Shown one piece after another: positions 17,321 to 26,446 of a DNA stretch of 64,000 bases. Each line of letters begins with the position of its first letter. Position 1 is the first letter of the stretch. Under the pieces are notes generated by a model. That model was given only the letters and a program-made list of their open reading frames with translations, made no database searches and had not been told where the DNA came from. A program made the position numbers and the translations under genes. The stretch is from Mageeibacillus sp. UBA4314 (GTDB lineage: Bacteria > Bacillota > Clostridia > Saccharofermentanales > Saccharofermentanaceae). Location: the NCBI GenBank assembly GCA_002394605.1, contig DGUI01000029.1, positions 62,044 through 126,043 on the forward strand, in the 5' to 3' direction.

Positions 17321-18568
17321 ATGTATTACAGAAGGCAACTTGAGGATGTATTGAAGTCTACGGCTCAAAGTTTTGCATCTATTACTCTGTATGGTCCACG
17401 TCAGACTGGTAAGTCTACCATGGTAAGAAATCTGTTTCCTGACATGGAATATGTAACGCTGGATAATAGCAGAGAACTGACTCTGGCTCAGAACGATCCT
17501 ATGTTGTTCCTCGAAGCACATGCCGTACCTTTGATCATTGATGAGATCCAGAAGGCTCCGGGTCTTTTCCCTGCGATCAAGGAGAGGATCGATAATGCCA
17601 AACTGGAGGGGGTAAAGGGCAAGAAAAAAACAGCACTGATGTATATCCTTACCGGCTCGAATCAATATCAAATAAGAGAGAAGGCTACTGAGTCCCTGGC
17701 AGGAAGAACTGCGATAATCGAAGTGAACTCACTGTCCCTTTGCGAGAAAAAACAGATCAAAGGAAGTGAATTCACACCGGAAATAGACAGCCTTAAGGAA
17801 AAGCAAGGATCCTTGGAAGCGATGAACAGGTTCGAGGTATTTGAAGAGATATTTAAGGGCGGAATGCCGGAGTACTACATAAACGGCATAGACCGTGATA
17901 TGTTTTTTGAAAGTTACATTTCCACATATCTGGAAAAAGACGTGAGCAAGTTGATCAATGTGGATAAGATAACTGATTTCAGGAGATTCCTTACAGTCGT
18001 TGCCCTTCGTACTGCTCAGCAGGTTGATCATGCAGATATCGGAAGAGCGGTCGGCATAGATTCCAGGACAGCCAGGAGCTGGCTTACGATCCTCGAAGCA
18101 TCCGGAATAATCGCTTTCCTTCAGCCGTATGCTACCAATGCTGCGAAAAGGATAATCAAATCTCCGAAGATGTATTTCATGGATACGGGTCTGTGTTCAT
18201 TCCTGTGCGGATGGTCAGATTCCAAGATGATGGAAGCATCTGCGATGGCAGGAGCTTTGTTCGAGACATATGTAGTAAGCGAGATGATCAAGAGCATCCG
18301 GAATGCCGGAAAGAGAGTTGAATACACCCTATATTATTACAGAGACCGTGACCAGAAAGAGATCGACATCCTTTATATCAAAGATCAGACTATCTATCCT
18401 GTCGAGATCAAGAAGGGGATCGGGAATGATAAGGCAGATAAGAATTTCGGAGTTCTCAGGCAGTATAAGATGCCTATAGGGACAGGTCTTGTTATTGATA
18501 CATCTGACAAGCTGTTCCCGCTTAACAAGGATGTCTATTATTGTCCGGTTGGAATGATCGGGTTGTGA
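17321..18568 (+). CDS. AAA_14/DUF4143 family ATP-binding protein
   Basis: 415 residues from ATG 17321, chosen because AAGAGGTG lies seven bases upstream (a GTG three codons earlier is part of that site). Walker A is GPRQTGKSTM near residue 25; Walker B/sensor is PLIIDEIQKAPGLF; then LTGSNQYQIREKATESLAGR. The C-terminal DUF4143 region ends in a PD-(D/E)XK-like core, YYYRDRDQKEIDILY then IYPVEIKKG. These proteins are common, often mobile, single-gene accessory modules whose role is unknown; some behave as toxin-like or DNA-interacting ATPases. No partner gene is adjacent. Confidence 0.85.
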   Translation: MYYRRQLEDVLKSTAQSFASITLYGPRQTGKSTMVRNLFPDMEYVTLDNSRELTLAQNDPMLFLEAHAVPLIIDEIQKAPGLFPAIKERIDNAKLEGVKGKKKTALMYILTGSNQYQIREKATESLAGRTAIIEVNSLSLCEKKQIKGSEFTPEIDSLKEKQGSLEAMNRFEVFEEIFKGGMPEYYINGIDRDMFFESYISTYLEKDVSKLINVDKITDFRRFLTVVALRTAQQVDHADIGRAVGIDSRTARSWLTILEASGIIAFLQPYATNAAKRIIKSPKMYFMDTGLCSFLCGWSDSKMMEASAMAGALFETYVVSEMIKSIRNAGKRVEYTLYYYRDRDQKEIDILYIKDQTIYPVEIKKGIGNDKADKNFGVLRQYKMPIGTGLVIDTSDKLFPLNKDVYYCPVGMIGL

Positions 18569-18625
18569 TGGATGTATATCAATAATTAATAAATAGTTAA
18601 CCAGCAGTTGAGGAATAAATAACGT

Positions 18626-18654
18626 TTGACCTAAAAAGAGATAAATGATATTAT
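18626..18654 (+). promoter_or_regulatory. Promoter of rho
   Basis: TTGACC, 17 bp, TATTAT, giving a 5' leader of about 65 bases before the rho ATG. No attenuator structure was obvious in the leader. Confidence 0.65.
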
Positions 18655-18726
18655 CTTCTTGTTTTCAAGACAAGTAACTTTAGTCGTTTTTGTATTCCAA
18701 ACAAAAATTAATAATTTGAGGTTTTC

Positions 18727-20595
18727 ATGAGTGAACTGGATACTTTGAACTCCAAGTCTGTTGCTGACTTAGCCGTTATTGCTACGGCAATGGGAGTTAT
18801 TAACCCCGGAGATGCGGATAAGCACTCCAAAGAAGAATTGATCTCACTTATCAGCGGTGAACCCAAGGCTGCTCCTGCATCTGCTTCTGTTACGGAAACT
18901 GAAGCACCTGCCGAAGAGAAGCCTAAGGCTAAGCGCGGACGTAAGCCCAAGGCTGCTAAGCCGGTTGTGGAAGCCGGTGATGCTGCCGTTGAAGTTGCAG
19001 CAGCTGAGGTCAAGACAGAAGAGAAGAAGCCTGCTAAGAGAGGCAGACCTTCCAAGAAGGCTAAGGCCGCTGAAGCAGATGGTGAAGTTAAGGCTGTGCC
19101 GGTTGAAGAGAAGCCTGCCGATGAGACTCCCGCAGCTGAGGAGAAGCCCAAGGCCAAGAAAGGCCGCAAGCCCAAGGCTAAGAAGGAAGATAAGGCAGAT
19201 GCCGATCAGATGACGATCGCTGATATCGTCAGTGAAGAGCCCAAGAAGGAAGATGCTCCGGCATCAGAAGAGAAGGCGGCAGAAGAGAAGACAACAGAAG
19301 CTCCCAAGAAGGGCGGCAAGTCAAGGAAGAGAAGACTTTCGTTCGGGCCTGATAAGAATGTTGAAGAAGTTGAGATCCCCAAGGAGGAACAGCAGGCAGA
19401 TGAGGTTGCAGCTGCTGAGCCTGAAGCTCCCGCTGTTCCCGAGATCGTTTACCGAGAAGTCGAGGGCATCCTGTCCATCGGCAGCGGCGATAAGAATGAT
19501 TTCTCCGGCTTTATCCACTGCAATAACTATCTGCCCGGTGAGGACGATGCATATGTTCCCGGACAGATGATCAGAAGGATGGGATTAAGAAGAGGCGATA
19601 AGATCAAGGGCCTCGTTACGGCACCCCGCGGCAAGGACAGATATGCGCCGCTTAAGAAGGTGCTCGAAGTCAACGGCATAGATGTGTCTGAGGCTGAGGA
19701 CTATGATGTTTTGAGGAAGCGTCCGAGATTCGAGAGCCTGACGGCGATCTATCCTAACGAGAGGCTTACGCTCGAGACGAAGCAGGAAGACCTGTCAACG
19801 AGGATCATCGACCTTTTCTCGCCTATAGGAAAGGGACAGAGAGGAATGATCGTATCACCGCCTAAGGCAGGTAAGACAATCCTGCTGCAGAAGGTTGCAA
19901 ATTCCATTACGGCAAATAATCCTAACTGCAAGCTCATCGTTCTCCTGATCGACGAGCGTCCTGAGGAAGTTACGGACATGCAGAGGTCGATCCAGGGTGA
20001 GGTCGTTTATTCGACCTTCGATAAGAGACCTGAGAATCACGTGCGCGTAACAGAACTCGTGCTAGAGCGTGCGATGAGGCTTGTCGAGCTCGGCGAGGAT
20101 GTTGTTATCCTCCTCGACTCCATGACGAGACTTGCAAGAGCATATAACTTGACGATCACTCCTACCGGCAGGACTTTGTCTGGCGGTCTTGACCCGGGAT
20201 CGCTGTATGGTCCTAAGAGGTTCTTCGGTGCAGCTCGAAATATCGAGTTCGGCGGAAGCTTAACGATCATCTCCACGGCTCTGATCGAGACAGGTTCGAG
20301 GATGGACGAGGTTATTTTCGAGGAGTTCAAGGGAACGGGCAACATGGAAGTTACCCTCGACCGTAAGCTCGCTGACAGGCGTGTATTCCCGGCTATCGCA
20401 GTCGATAAGTCCGGTACGAGAAGGGAAGACCTGCTCCTGTCCCATGAAGAACTCGAAGCCGTATGGCTCACGCGCAAGACGATCGCAGATTCCGATACCG
20501 TGGCGGCAACGACGGCGGTGCTCGACTTCATGAAGAAGACGACATCCAACGCATCGTTCATCATGTCGGTAAAAAAATCTTTCGATCCTAATTGA
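18727..20595 (+). CDS. rho: Transcription termination factor Rho with long Ala/Lys/Glu N-terminal extension
   Basis: 622 residues, about 200 longer than E. coli Rho. Residues 1-45 resemble the Rho N-terminal SAP-like helices. Residues about 46-235 are low-complexity Ala/Lys/Glu/Pro with three AT-hook-like motifs: KRGRKPK, KRGRPSK and KKGRKPK. The cold-shock RNA-binding domain follows (ILSIGSGDKNDFSGFI), then the hexameric ATPase with P-loop VSPPKAGKTILLQ, LIDERPEEVTDM, and Q/R-loop region LDSMTRLARAYN. Insertions of this sort in Rho of high-GC Gram-positives bind RNA; a similar role here is inference. rpmE follows from its own promoter. Confidence 0.95.
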   Translation: MSELDTLNSKSVADLAVIATAMGVINPGDADKHSKEELISLISGEPKAAPASASVTETEAPAEEKPKAKRGRKPKAAKPVVEAGDAAVEVAAAEVKTEEKKPAKRGRPSKKAKAAEADGEVKAVPVEEKPADETPAAEEKPKAKKGRKPKAKKEDKADADQMTIADIVSEEPKKEDAPASEEKAAEEKTTEAPKKGGKSRKRRLSFGPDKNVEEVEIPKEEQQADEVAAAEPEAPAVPEIVYREVEGILSIGSGDKNDFSGFIHCNNYLPGEDDAYVPGQMIRRMGLRRGDKIKGLVTAPRGKDRYAPLKKVLEVNGIDVSEAEDYDVLRKRPRFESLTAIYPNERLTLETKQEDLSTRIIDLFSPIGKGQRGMIVSPPKAGKTILLQKVANSITANNPNCKLIVLLIDERPEEVTDMQRSIQGEVVYSTFDKRPENHVRVTELVLERAMRLVELGEDVVILLDSMTRLARAYNLTITPTGRTLSGGLDPGSLYGPKRFFGAARNIEFGGSLTIISTALIETGSRMDEVIFEEFKGTGNMEVTLDRKLADRRVFPAIAVDKSGTRREDLLLSHEELEAVWLTRKTIADSDTVAATTAVLDFMKKTTSNASFIMSVKKSFDPN

Positions 20596-20620
20596 CAAGT
20601 GCTATAAGATACAGTATTAT
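20592..20620 (+). promoter_or_regulatory. Promoter of rpmE
   Basis: Near-consensus TTGACA, 17 bp, TATTAT. The -35 overlaps the rho stop codon. Confidence 0.75.
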
Positions 20621-20701
20621 AGCAAGGCTAACAAAAATCCGGTATGGCATACGTGGCCCCGCGGTTACGCGTCATATCTTTGATGAAAGGTGAGAACAAA
20701 A

Positions 20702-20902
20702 ATGAAAGCAGACATTCATCCTAAGACACAGCTTGTAACAGTTAAGTGTGCTTGCGGTGAGACATTTGAGACAATGTCAACGAAGAGTGATCTCCGTGTA
20801 GACATCTGCTCCAAGTGCCACCCCTTCTACACAGGTAAGCAGAAGCTCGTTGATACAGGCGGACGTGTTGATAAGTTCAACAAGAGAATGGGCAAGGCCT
20901 GA
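20702..20902 (+). CDS. rpmE: 50S ribosomal protein L31, zinc-binding type
   Basis: 66 residues. MKADIHP opens the protein as in other L31s; Cys16, Cys18, Cys36 and Cys39 (CACG and CSKCHPFYTGKQ) form the zinc site of the C+ type. ATG 20702 is used rather than the in-frame ATG four codons upstream because AAAGGTGAG is spaced for it and family members begin MKxxIHP. It follows rho, a common order in Firmicutes. Confidence 0.96.
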   Translation: MKADIHPKTQLVTVKCACGETFETMSTKSDLRVDICSKCHPFYTGKQKLVDTGGRVDKFNKRMGKA

Positions 20903-20930
20903 TCTCTTGATAGATCAAGAATCGACGAAG

Positions 20931-20960
20931 CTGCTCCGGTTATCCGGGGCAGTTTTTTTT
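20931..20960 (+). terminator. Intrinsic terminator of rpmE
   Basis: CTGCTCCGG-TTAT-CCGGGGCAG (one G-T pair) followed by eight T. Confidence 0.9.
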
Positions 20961-20969
20961 AATACGGAT

Positions 20970-21034
20970 CGATACGGTTTTTTCCGATTTTCGTATTTTT
21001 TCGGAGCTTTTTTGAGCGTATTTCCTGGTAATAT
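20970..21034 (+). promoter_or_regulatory. Dispersed promoter element copy 2 plus -10
   Basis: Element 20970-21006 (CGATACGG ... CGGAG), exactly 22 bp, then -10 TAATAT (21029-21034) in the extended form TGGTAATAT. Drives the first Rpn-type gene. Confidence 0.75.
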
Positions 21035-21044
21035 CGTCTCACAA

Positions 21045-21078
21045 GGGACGGGCCCGTTCCTCCGCTAAAGAAAGGAGG
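21045..21078 (+). promoter_or_regulatory. Structured leader able to pair with the Shine-Dalgarno (rpn gene 1)
   Basis: The predicted transcript starts near GGACGGGCCCGTTCC, a near-palindrome, whose end CCTCC (21059-21063) can pair with the GGAGG ribosome site (21074-21078). The same layout precedes the paralogue at 59416. Confidence 0.5.
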
Positions 21079-21084
21079 GATAAT

Positions 21085-21927
21085 ATGTCCTTAACAAAGT
21101 ACGATATAGATCAGCTGTGTCTGTTCGACGATGAGATGTTCAGGCTGTGTCTCAAGGATTGCCCTGAAGGCATCGAGTATATCCTTAGGACGATCATCGG
21201 GAACCCGACTCTAAGAGTCCTAAAGCACAGGATGCAGAAGCCGGTCAATAACCCAGGAGGAAGATCAGTCCGGCTGGATGTCTATGCAGAAGATGCTGAC
21301 GGTAAGAAATATGACATTGAGATACAGAAAGGTAAGGCAGGTGAATTGCCGCAAAGGGCAAGATACTACTCGTCTGTTCTTGATGCGAGAACGTCTCTGA
21401 AAAAGAATGAAACCTTTGACAGGTTGCCTGATTCATTCATTATCTTCATATGCAGCTATGATATAATGAGCGCAGATACAGCGATGAAGTGGTACAGGCG
21501 CAGATGCCTTGATAACGGGGAAGAATTAGGTGACGGATCCAACATAATCTTCGTCAACGGATCTTATGCCGGCGATGATGATATTGGCGATCTCGTTAGA
21601 GATCTGAAGGAGACTGATCCGGACAAGATAAAGAACAGTATCCTGTCAAGACAGGTGACAGAGATAAAGAACTCCGAGAGGGAAAGAAAGGGAGGCAGGA
21701 AAATGGTAGAGACACATTTTGACAGGTTGATGGCAAAAGCTGAGGAAGAAGGCATCGAGAAAGGTAAGATTGAAGGTAAGATCGAAGGTATGCTCGAGGG
21801 CAAAACCGAAAGTTCCCTCGCCACGGCTAAGAGAATGCTTGCCAAGGGAAAGTATTCAGTTGATGAGATAGCAGAAGTTACGGACCTTCCGGTGGAGAAA
21901 GTCAAAGAACTTGCTGAAGGTGCCTGA
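21085..21927 (+). CDS. Rpn/PDDEXK_2-family nuclease (transposase-like), copy 1
   Basis: 280 residues. N-terminal signature LCLFDDEMFR, then the PD-(D/E)XK core VRLDVYAED (Asp65) and YDIEIQKGK (Glu79, Gln81), the E-x-Q form usual in the Rpn/PDDEXK_2 family; then RARYYSSVLD and FIIFICSYD. The C-terminus is a charged coiled stretch (KGKIEGKIEGMLEGK) followed by a helix-turn-helix-like end, KYSVDEIAEVTDLPVEKVKEL. Family members cut DNA and, in E. coli, promote RecA-independent recombination. No transposon ends or other transposase gene adjoin it. It is a paralogue of 59416-60291. Confidence 0.85.
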   Translation: MSLTKYDIDQLCLFDDEMFRLCLKDCPEGIEYILRTIIGNPTLRVLKHRMQKPVNNPGGRSVRLDVYAEDADGKKYDIEIQKGKAGELPQRARYYSSVLDARTSLKKNETFDRLPDSFIIFICSYDIMSADTAMKWYRRRCLDNGEELGDGSNIIFVNGSYAGDDDIGDLVRDLKETDPDKIKNSILSRQVTEIKNSERERKGGRKMVETHFDRLMAKAEEEGIEKGKIEGKIEGMLEGKTESSLATAKRMLAKGKYSVDEIAEVTDLPVEKVKELAEGA

Positions 21928-21946
21928 TCAGTAAAGATCATGGGAA

Positions 21947-21973
21947 GCGGGGCAGTCCTGCCCCGCTTTTTTC
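21947..21973 (+). terminator. Intrinsic terminator of rpn gene 1
   Basis: AGCGGGGCAG-TC-CTGCCCCGCT followed by TTTTTT. Confidence 0.9.
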
Positions 21974-21983
21974 TGCTCTGAAT

Positions 21984-22011
21984 TTGTCCGTAGCGCATTT
22001 AATGGTATAAT
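21984..22011 (+). promoter_or_regulatory. Promoter of the ynbB-like gene, leaderless geometry
   Basis: TTGTCC, 16 bp, TATAAT; the -10 ends seven bases before ATG 22019 and no Shine-Dalgarno is present in CCTCTTT. Confidence 0.6.
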
Positions 22012-22018
22012 CCTCTTT

Positions 22019-23293
22019 ATGGGTACTTATATTAATAATAATTTTGACAGATATATAAAATATGGAGTTTCCCCGGAGATCGCTAAGACCGGGGAAGAGT
22101 GCGACAGGGAGCTGGCGGAGGTTTACGCCGGGATCGATGCTGTCGCTTCTTATAATGAACTTAAGATCCTGGATGCTTTCAGACAGGCGAAGTTCTCTGA
22201 TGTTCACATGGGTTCGACGACGGGCTATGGTTATGATGACATCGGCAGGGAGAAGATCGAGGAGATCTATGCTAAGGTCTTCGGATTTGAGAAGGCATAT
22301 GTGAGAGTTCAGATCAGTTCAGGCACGCAGGCTATATCTGCAATGCTTTACGGACTCTTAAGGCCGGGGGACACGATGCTGTCCGTGACAGGCAAGCCTT
22401 ATGACACGCTCGCTGCGACGATAGGGATCAAGGAGGGGGATACTGACGGTTCCCTCAAGGATTACGGGATCGATTATAAGGATTGCGAGCTGAAGGCAGA
22501 CGGTTCGCCTGACATTGAGAAGATAGTATCTCTGATAGACAGCAAGACGAAGATGGTCTTTATACAGAAGTCAAGAGGTTATACGGCAAGAAGAGCTTTG
22601 ACTTCAGAGGACTTAAGGAGCATCGCGGAAGCTGCGCACCAGGCAAAGCCTGATGTGATCGTTGCTGTCGACAACTGCTATGGTGAGTTCTGTGAGATAT
22701 ATGAGCCCGGTGACCTCGGCTGCGATATCTGTGCAGGTTCCCTTATCAAGAACCCCGGCGGCGGAATATGCTATACGGGCGGTTATATCGCAGGTCACGA
22801 AGACCTCGTCGAGAAATGCGCCAGACATCTGACCACTCCGGGACTCGGCAGTGAGGTCGGACCGACTTTAGGGTTTAACAGGATGATCGCCAGGGGGCTC
22901 TTTACGGCGCCACAGTGTGTGGCGGAGTGTCTCAAGGGGGCTGCTTTCGCGGCGAAAATATTGGAGAAGACAGGTTATGCCGAGACTTCTCCGTCTTCTG
23001 ATGCGGTAAGGGGCGATATTGTGCAGACTCTTATTTTCAGAGATGAGAAAAAGATGTATGATTTTGTAGGGAAGATCCAGGCGTGCTCGCCTGTTGATTC
23101 CTTTGTGACTCCCGAGCCCTGGGATATGCCGGGGTATGAGGATAAGGTTATAATGGCGGCAGGTGCTTTCGTGCAGGGAGCAACGACGGAGTTGTCCTGT
23201 GACGGCCCGATGAAGCCGCCGTATATCGCTTATCTGCAGGGCGGATTAGTGGCAGATCAGGCGAAGCTGGCAGTAATGCTGTCGCTGTCGTGA
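22019..23293 (+). CDS. ynbB: YnbB-type PLP-dependent enzyme (Met gamma-lyase-like, 'aluminium resistance' family)
   Basis: 424 residues. The fold-type I PLP signatures are SSGTQAISAMLYGLL (phosphate-binding loop), VDNCYGEF (cofactor ring Asp) and GSLIKNPGGGI (Schiff-base Lys). The N-terminal GSTTGYGYDDIGR block is diagnostic of the YnbB family, placed near methionine gamma-lyase/cystathionine lyases; the true substrate is not established. The ATG matches the family N-terminus although no ribosome site precedes it. The HlyD-like gene starts 12 bp after its stop, so it heads a probable operon through ylmE. Confidence 0.9.
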   Translation: MGTYINNNFDRYIKYGVSPEIAKTGEECDRELAEVYAGIDAVASYNELKILDAFRQAKFSDVHMGSTTGYGYDDIGREKIEEIYAKVFGFEKAYVRVQISSGTQAISAMLYGLLRPGDTMLSVTGKPYDTLAATIGIKEGDTDGSLKDYGIDYKDCELKADGSPDIEKIVSLIDSKTKMVFIQKSRGYTARRALTSEDLRSIAEAAHQAKPDVIVAVDNCYGEFCEIYEPGDLGCDICAGSLIKNPGGGICYTGGYIAGHEDLVEKCARHLTTPGLGSEVGPTLGFNRMIARGLFTAPQCVAECLKGAAFAAKILEKTGYAETSPSSDAVRGDIVQTLIFRDEKKMYDFVGKIQACSPVDSFVTPEPWDMPGYEDKVIMAAGAFVQGATTELSCDGPMKPPYIAYLQGGLVADQAKLAVMLSLS

Positions 23294-23305
23294 TGAGGAA
23301 GGAAT

Positions 23306-25582
23306 ATGGCAGACCGTAATAATCAGTGGTATAACGAGCCTGAAGAACCGAGGAGGAAGAAGCCTGCAGCGGGCAGGAACAATGCGCACCGTGCAGCTAA
23401 GCCTTCAGTTTCCAAGGCTGATCCCGGCAGGAAGGGTCCTGTTCCGGCACAGCATGCAGGAAGCAGGGTTCCTGCAAGGACAATGCGTACAAAGCCGGGG
23501 CAGACCTACCGCGTCCAGCCCACGCAGCCTGCAAAGCAGGTCCCTCAGACGATGCAGATGCCGCAGGGAAGAAGCGTTCATCCCGCAGGTAAGCAGCAGG
23601 CAGGATCTCAGCCGGTAAAACCTCAGCCAGCGAAGACCCAGGCACCCAAGCCTCAGCAGGCTAAGCAGAAACCAGTTAAGCAGAAGCCTGTAAAACAGAA
23701 GCCCGTTAAGCAAAAGCCGGCAGCTCAGAAACCGGCAGATTACACCCCTGCAGAACCGATCGATCTTCAGTCTGATAACATAATGACTAATCTTCCTTAT
23801 CCCGCGGATTACAAGAACGATGAGCTCAAGGCACAGAGGGAGAAGGAAGCAAAGGAAGCCGAGATCGCCAAGATCAATCAGAAGATAGCAGCGAAGGAAG
23901 AGAAGAAGAGACAGAAGGCCGAGCGCAGGGCTCTCAAGAAGAAAAAATCACTCGATTCACATGCGAAGGCCGAGCGCAATGCCGTAAGGAACGGTATCTT
24001 CGGCGCCATTGCGGTAAGTGCCGCACTTCTGGTCCTCGCTTTCGTTGTGTATCATCTCGTAAGTTATGTTGCGGAGAAGCCGCAGTCATCGTTTGTGACG
24101 GACGGAGCGATAGAGCATACGATCGGTGCAAGGGCGATGATCATCAGGGATGAGACCCCGATCATGTCTGAGGTTGCCGGAGAACTCGTAACGTCTGTTA
24201 CGGAGGGCAGCCGTATCGCAAATGCGCAGAACCTGGCCATGGTCGTTCCCGAAGACAAGCAGTCAATGGTAAATGACCTGCGAAATGTCCAGTCGCAGAT
24301 CTCGGAGGTCCAGCAGGAACTGATCGAACAGGGCAACGTAGGCGAAGCCAAGAAGGTTTACGATTCATATAATGAGAATATTGACCCTATAATTGACCTC
24401 ATCCGTAACGACTCTGCGACGGGCAAGCTCCAGAGCCTGTCAACTTATACATCATCTCTTACCGTACTCCTGGATGAGCGCGAGGCGGCGCTTGCGGAGA
24501 TCAGCTTCAACGATGAGAGACTTAAGATGTTAAGGAGTGATGAGGACAAGTATCAGAGCGCTCTTAAGAATAATTCATCCATGATCAAGGCCCCCAAACC
24601 GGGCATCGTATCGTTCAGGCTTGACGGCAAGGAGGAGCAGCTGACATTTGATCAGGTCGCATCAGCAGGCAAGGCGGATGTGCGTAAGCTCATCAATTCA
24701 TCTGTCGGAGCCATCCAGGCTAATTACCATGTCCAGGCTAATACCGGTGTCTGCAGGATCGTACAGAATGAGAAGCAGCAGCTCGCCGTATATCTGAGCG
24801 GAAGGGATGCCATTGCGGCAAACTTTGCGACCGGAACAAGGCACGACATCAATATCTCTGCTGAGGGAATTGTCATCCAGGGGGCTGAGGTCGTAAGGTG
24901 TGACAGCGGTGAGGACGGCATGCTCATAGTCTTCGAGACGACAAGGTATGTTGAAGATCTCCTCGACCTGCGCAGCGTTGACATCGAGATCGTTATCACG
25001 AGATCGAGCGGTCTGAGACTGTCCATGACAAATCTTGTCAATGAGGATCTCCTGCCGTCTGACAGGTCAGGCTTTGCCGTATTCTTTGAACAGGCAACGG
25101 GCGTGCTTCCCGAGAACTTCACGATCGGCAACACATTTAATCTCAATATCATCCCTAACGCTATCGAGGGTGAGAATGGTGAGACCCAGACTCCTGAATC
25201 GGTCGTCCTGCCGGGATGCGAAGTCATGCATGTCGAAGCAGATGCCGACGGCAACGTCCTTGTAGGCTTTGCCACGGTTAATGATTACTCCAGATTGCTT
25301 ACGATCAACTCCAAGTTCACGGAAGGATACCAGGCCGTATTCATCGACTCGGTAACGGGTCTTGGTGCAAATATCGATAATATCTCTCCGGTGGACTATA
25401 AGGGAATAGCTTCCATATATGTAAACAACCAGGGCTTTGTTGCTGAACACAGGGTCATACTGACGGATTATGACAGAGAGTTTGCCATCGTAACACCTGT
25501 TCCGGGTTCCAAGATACCTGACAACAATACTGTAATAATCATCAATCCCAAGTCATGCAAGCCTAACGATAAGGTGGTGTAA
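23306..25582 (+). CDS. HlyD-like membrane adaptor protein of the division cluster
   Basis: 758 residues. Residues 1-160 are a Pro/Gln/Lys-rich disordered region with a tandem KQKPV repeat (about 120-140). A charged helical stretch (175-235) leads to one transmembrane helix (about 232-255). Outside lie a half-lipoyl-like motif (IMSEVAGELVTSVTEGSRI), an alpha-helical hairpin (about 310-420), a second lipoyl half (MIKAPKPGIVSFRLDG) and repeated beta-barrel modules. This is the arrangement of HlyD/adaptor proteins found beside ylmE-sepF in Clostridia. No cognate transporter is nearby, so a division or envelope role is inferred. Confidence 0.75.
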   Translation: MADRNNQWYNEPEEPRRKKPAAGRNNAHRAAKPSVSKADPGRKGPVPAQHAGSRVPARTMRTKPGQTYRVQPTQPAKQVPQTMQMPQGRSVHPAGKQQAGSQPVKPQPAKTQAPKPQQAKQKPVKQKPVKQKPVKQKPAAQKPADYTPAEPIDLQSDNIMTNLPYPADYKNDELKAQREKEAKEAEIAKINQKIAAKEEKKRQKAERRALKKKKSLDSHAKAERNAVRNGIFGAIAVSAALLVLAFVVYHLVSYVAEKPQSSFVTDGAIEHTIGARAMIIRDETPIMSEVAGELVTSVTEGSRIANAQNLAMVVPEDKQSMVNDLRNVQSQISEVQQELIEQGNVGEAKKVYDSYNENIDPIIDLIRNDSATGKLQSLSTYTSSLTVLLDEREAALAEISFNDERLKMLRSDEDKYQSALKNNSSMIKAPKPGIVSFRLDGKEEQLTFDQVASAGKADVRKLINSSVGAIQANYHVQANTGVCRIVQNEKQQLAVYLSGRDAIAANFATGTRHDINISAEGIVIQGAEVVRCDSGEDGMLIVFETTRYVEDLLDLRSVDIEIVITRSSGLRLSMTNLVNEDLLPSDRSGFAVFFEQATGVLPENFTIGNTFNLNIIPNAIEGENGETQTPESVVLPGCEVMHVEADADGNVLVGFATVNDYSRLLTINSKFTEGYQAVFIDSVTGLGANIDNISPVDYKGIASIYVNNQGFVAEHRVILTDYDREFAIVTPVPGSKIPDNNTVIIINPKSCKPNDKVV
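23662..23727 (+). repeat. 15-bp tandem repeat coding KQKPV
   Basis: About four imperfect copies of a 15-bp unit encode KQKPV-type pentapeptides within the disordered N-terminus of the HlyD-like protein. Confidence 0.7.
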
Positions 25583-25585
25583 CAA

Positions 25586-26329
25586 TTGGATAATGAATTG
25601 ATAAACTGTCTCCGTCCCGGCTTTGCTGAGAGGATCAGCAAGGTAAGGGAGAATATATCAGATGCCTGTAGTGCTGCGGGCAGGAACAAGGATGAGATCA
25701 CTCTGATCGGCGTCTCGAAAGTCTTTCCTGCAGAATATGCAGCCGCCGCTGTCATGGAAGGCCTGATCGATCTCGGTGAGAATAAGGTCCAGGACCTGAC
25801 GGCAAAGATAGATACATTAGCTGAGGCCGGCATTGCTCCTAACTGGCACATGATCGGTACTTTACAGAAGAATAAAGTCAAATACATAGCAGGGAAGACC
25901 TCTCTCATACACTCCGTAAACACACTCGAGCTGGCCGCAGAGATCTCTAAACGCTCAGTTTGTAACAATGTTATCACCAATATCCTCATTCAGGCGAATG
26001 TCTCGGGTGAAGAGAGCAAGCATGGCTTTGCTCCGGAAGAAGTCAAGGGTGCCATAGAGCAGATCGCCGCAATGGACGGCATAAAACTCTGCGGGATCAT
26101 GACAATGGCTCCGATACAGACATATGAAGGTGAGGCAAGGGGTGTTTTCGCCTCGACATATGAATTGTTTGAGTCGCTTAAGACGTTTGTGCCTGACAGT
26201 GAGGCATGGAAAGTGTTATCGATGGGCATGAGCCAGGATTACCGTTACGCGATAATGGAAGGTGCGACGCATATAAGGGTCGGAACTGCCATATTCGGTG
26301 ACAGGAAAGCGTACACGGAGTCACATTAA
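25586..26329 (+). CDS. ylmE: YggS/YlmE pyridoxal-phosphate homeostasis protein
   Basis: 247 residues. It starts at TTG, supported by AAGGTGG ten bases upstream and by the absence of a better Met. TLIGVSKVFP carries the PLP-binding Lys; FGENKVQ appears as GENKVQDL, WHMIGTLQKNKVKY and the C-terminal LSMGMSQDYRYAIMEGATHIRVGTAIFG are family signatures. The protein binds PLP without a known catalytic reaction and keeps vitamin B6 and amino-acid pools balanced. It lies in the common ylmE-sepF order. Confidence 0.95.
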   Translation: MDNELINCLRPGFAERISKVRENISDACSAAGRNKDEITLIGVSKVFPAEYAAAAVMEGLIDLGENKVQDLTAKIDTLAEAGIAPNWHMIGTLQKNKVKYIAGKTSLIHSVNTLELAAEISKRSVCNNVITNILIQANVSGEESKHGFAPEEVKGAIEQIAAMDGIKLCGIMTMAPIQTYEGEARGVFASTYELFESLKTFVPDSEAWKVLSMGMSQDYRYAIMEGATHIRVGTAIFGDRKAYTESH

Positions 26330-26372
26330 GACACATTGGGATAAGCCCGCAAAGCCGTTATTTAGCTGGAAA

Positions 26373-26400
26373 TGTAACAATGATACACACTTTTGTTACA
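26373..26400. promoter_or_regulatory. Inverted repeat upstream of sepF
   Basis: TGTAACAA (26373-26380) and TTGTTACA (26393-26400), a perfect 8-bp inverted repeat with a 12-bp centre, about 45 bp before the sepF promoter. No T-tract, so an operator is more likely than a terminator. Confidence 0.4.
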
Positions 26401-26446
26401 AGCATATTTCATATATTTTAGTTCCTTGACATTAGCCCCAATTTTA

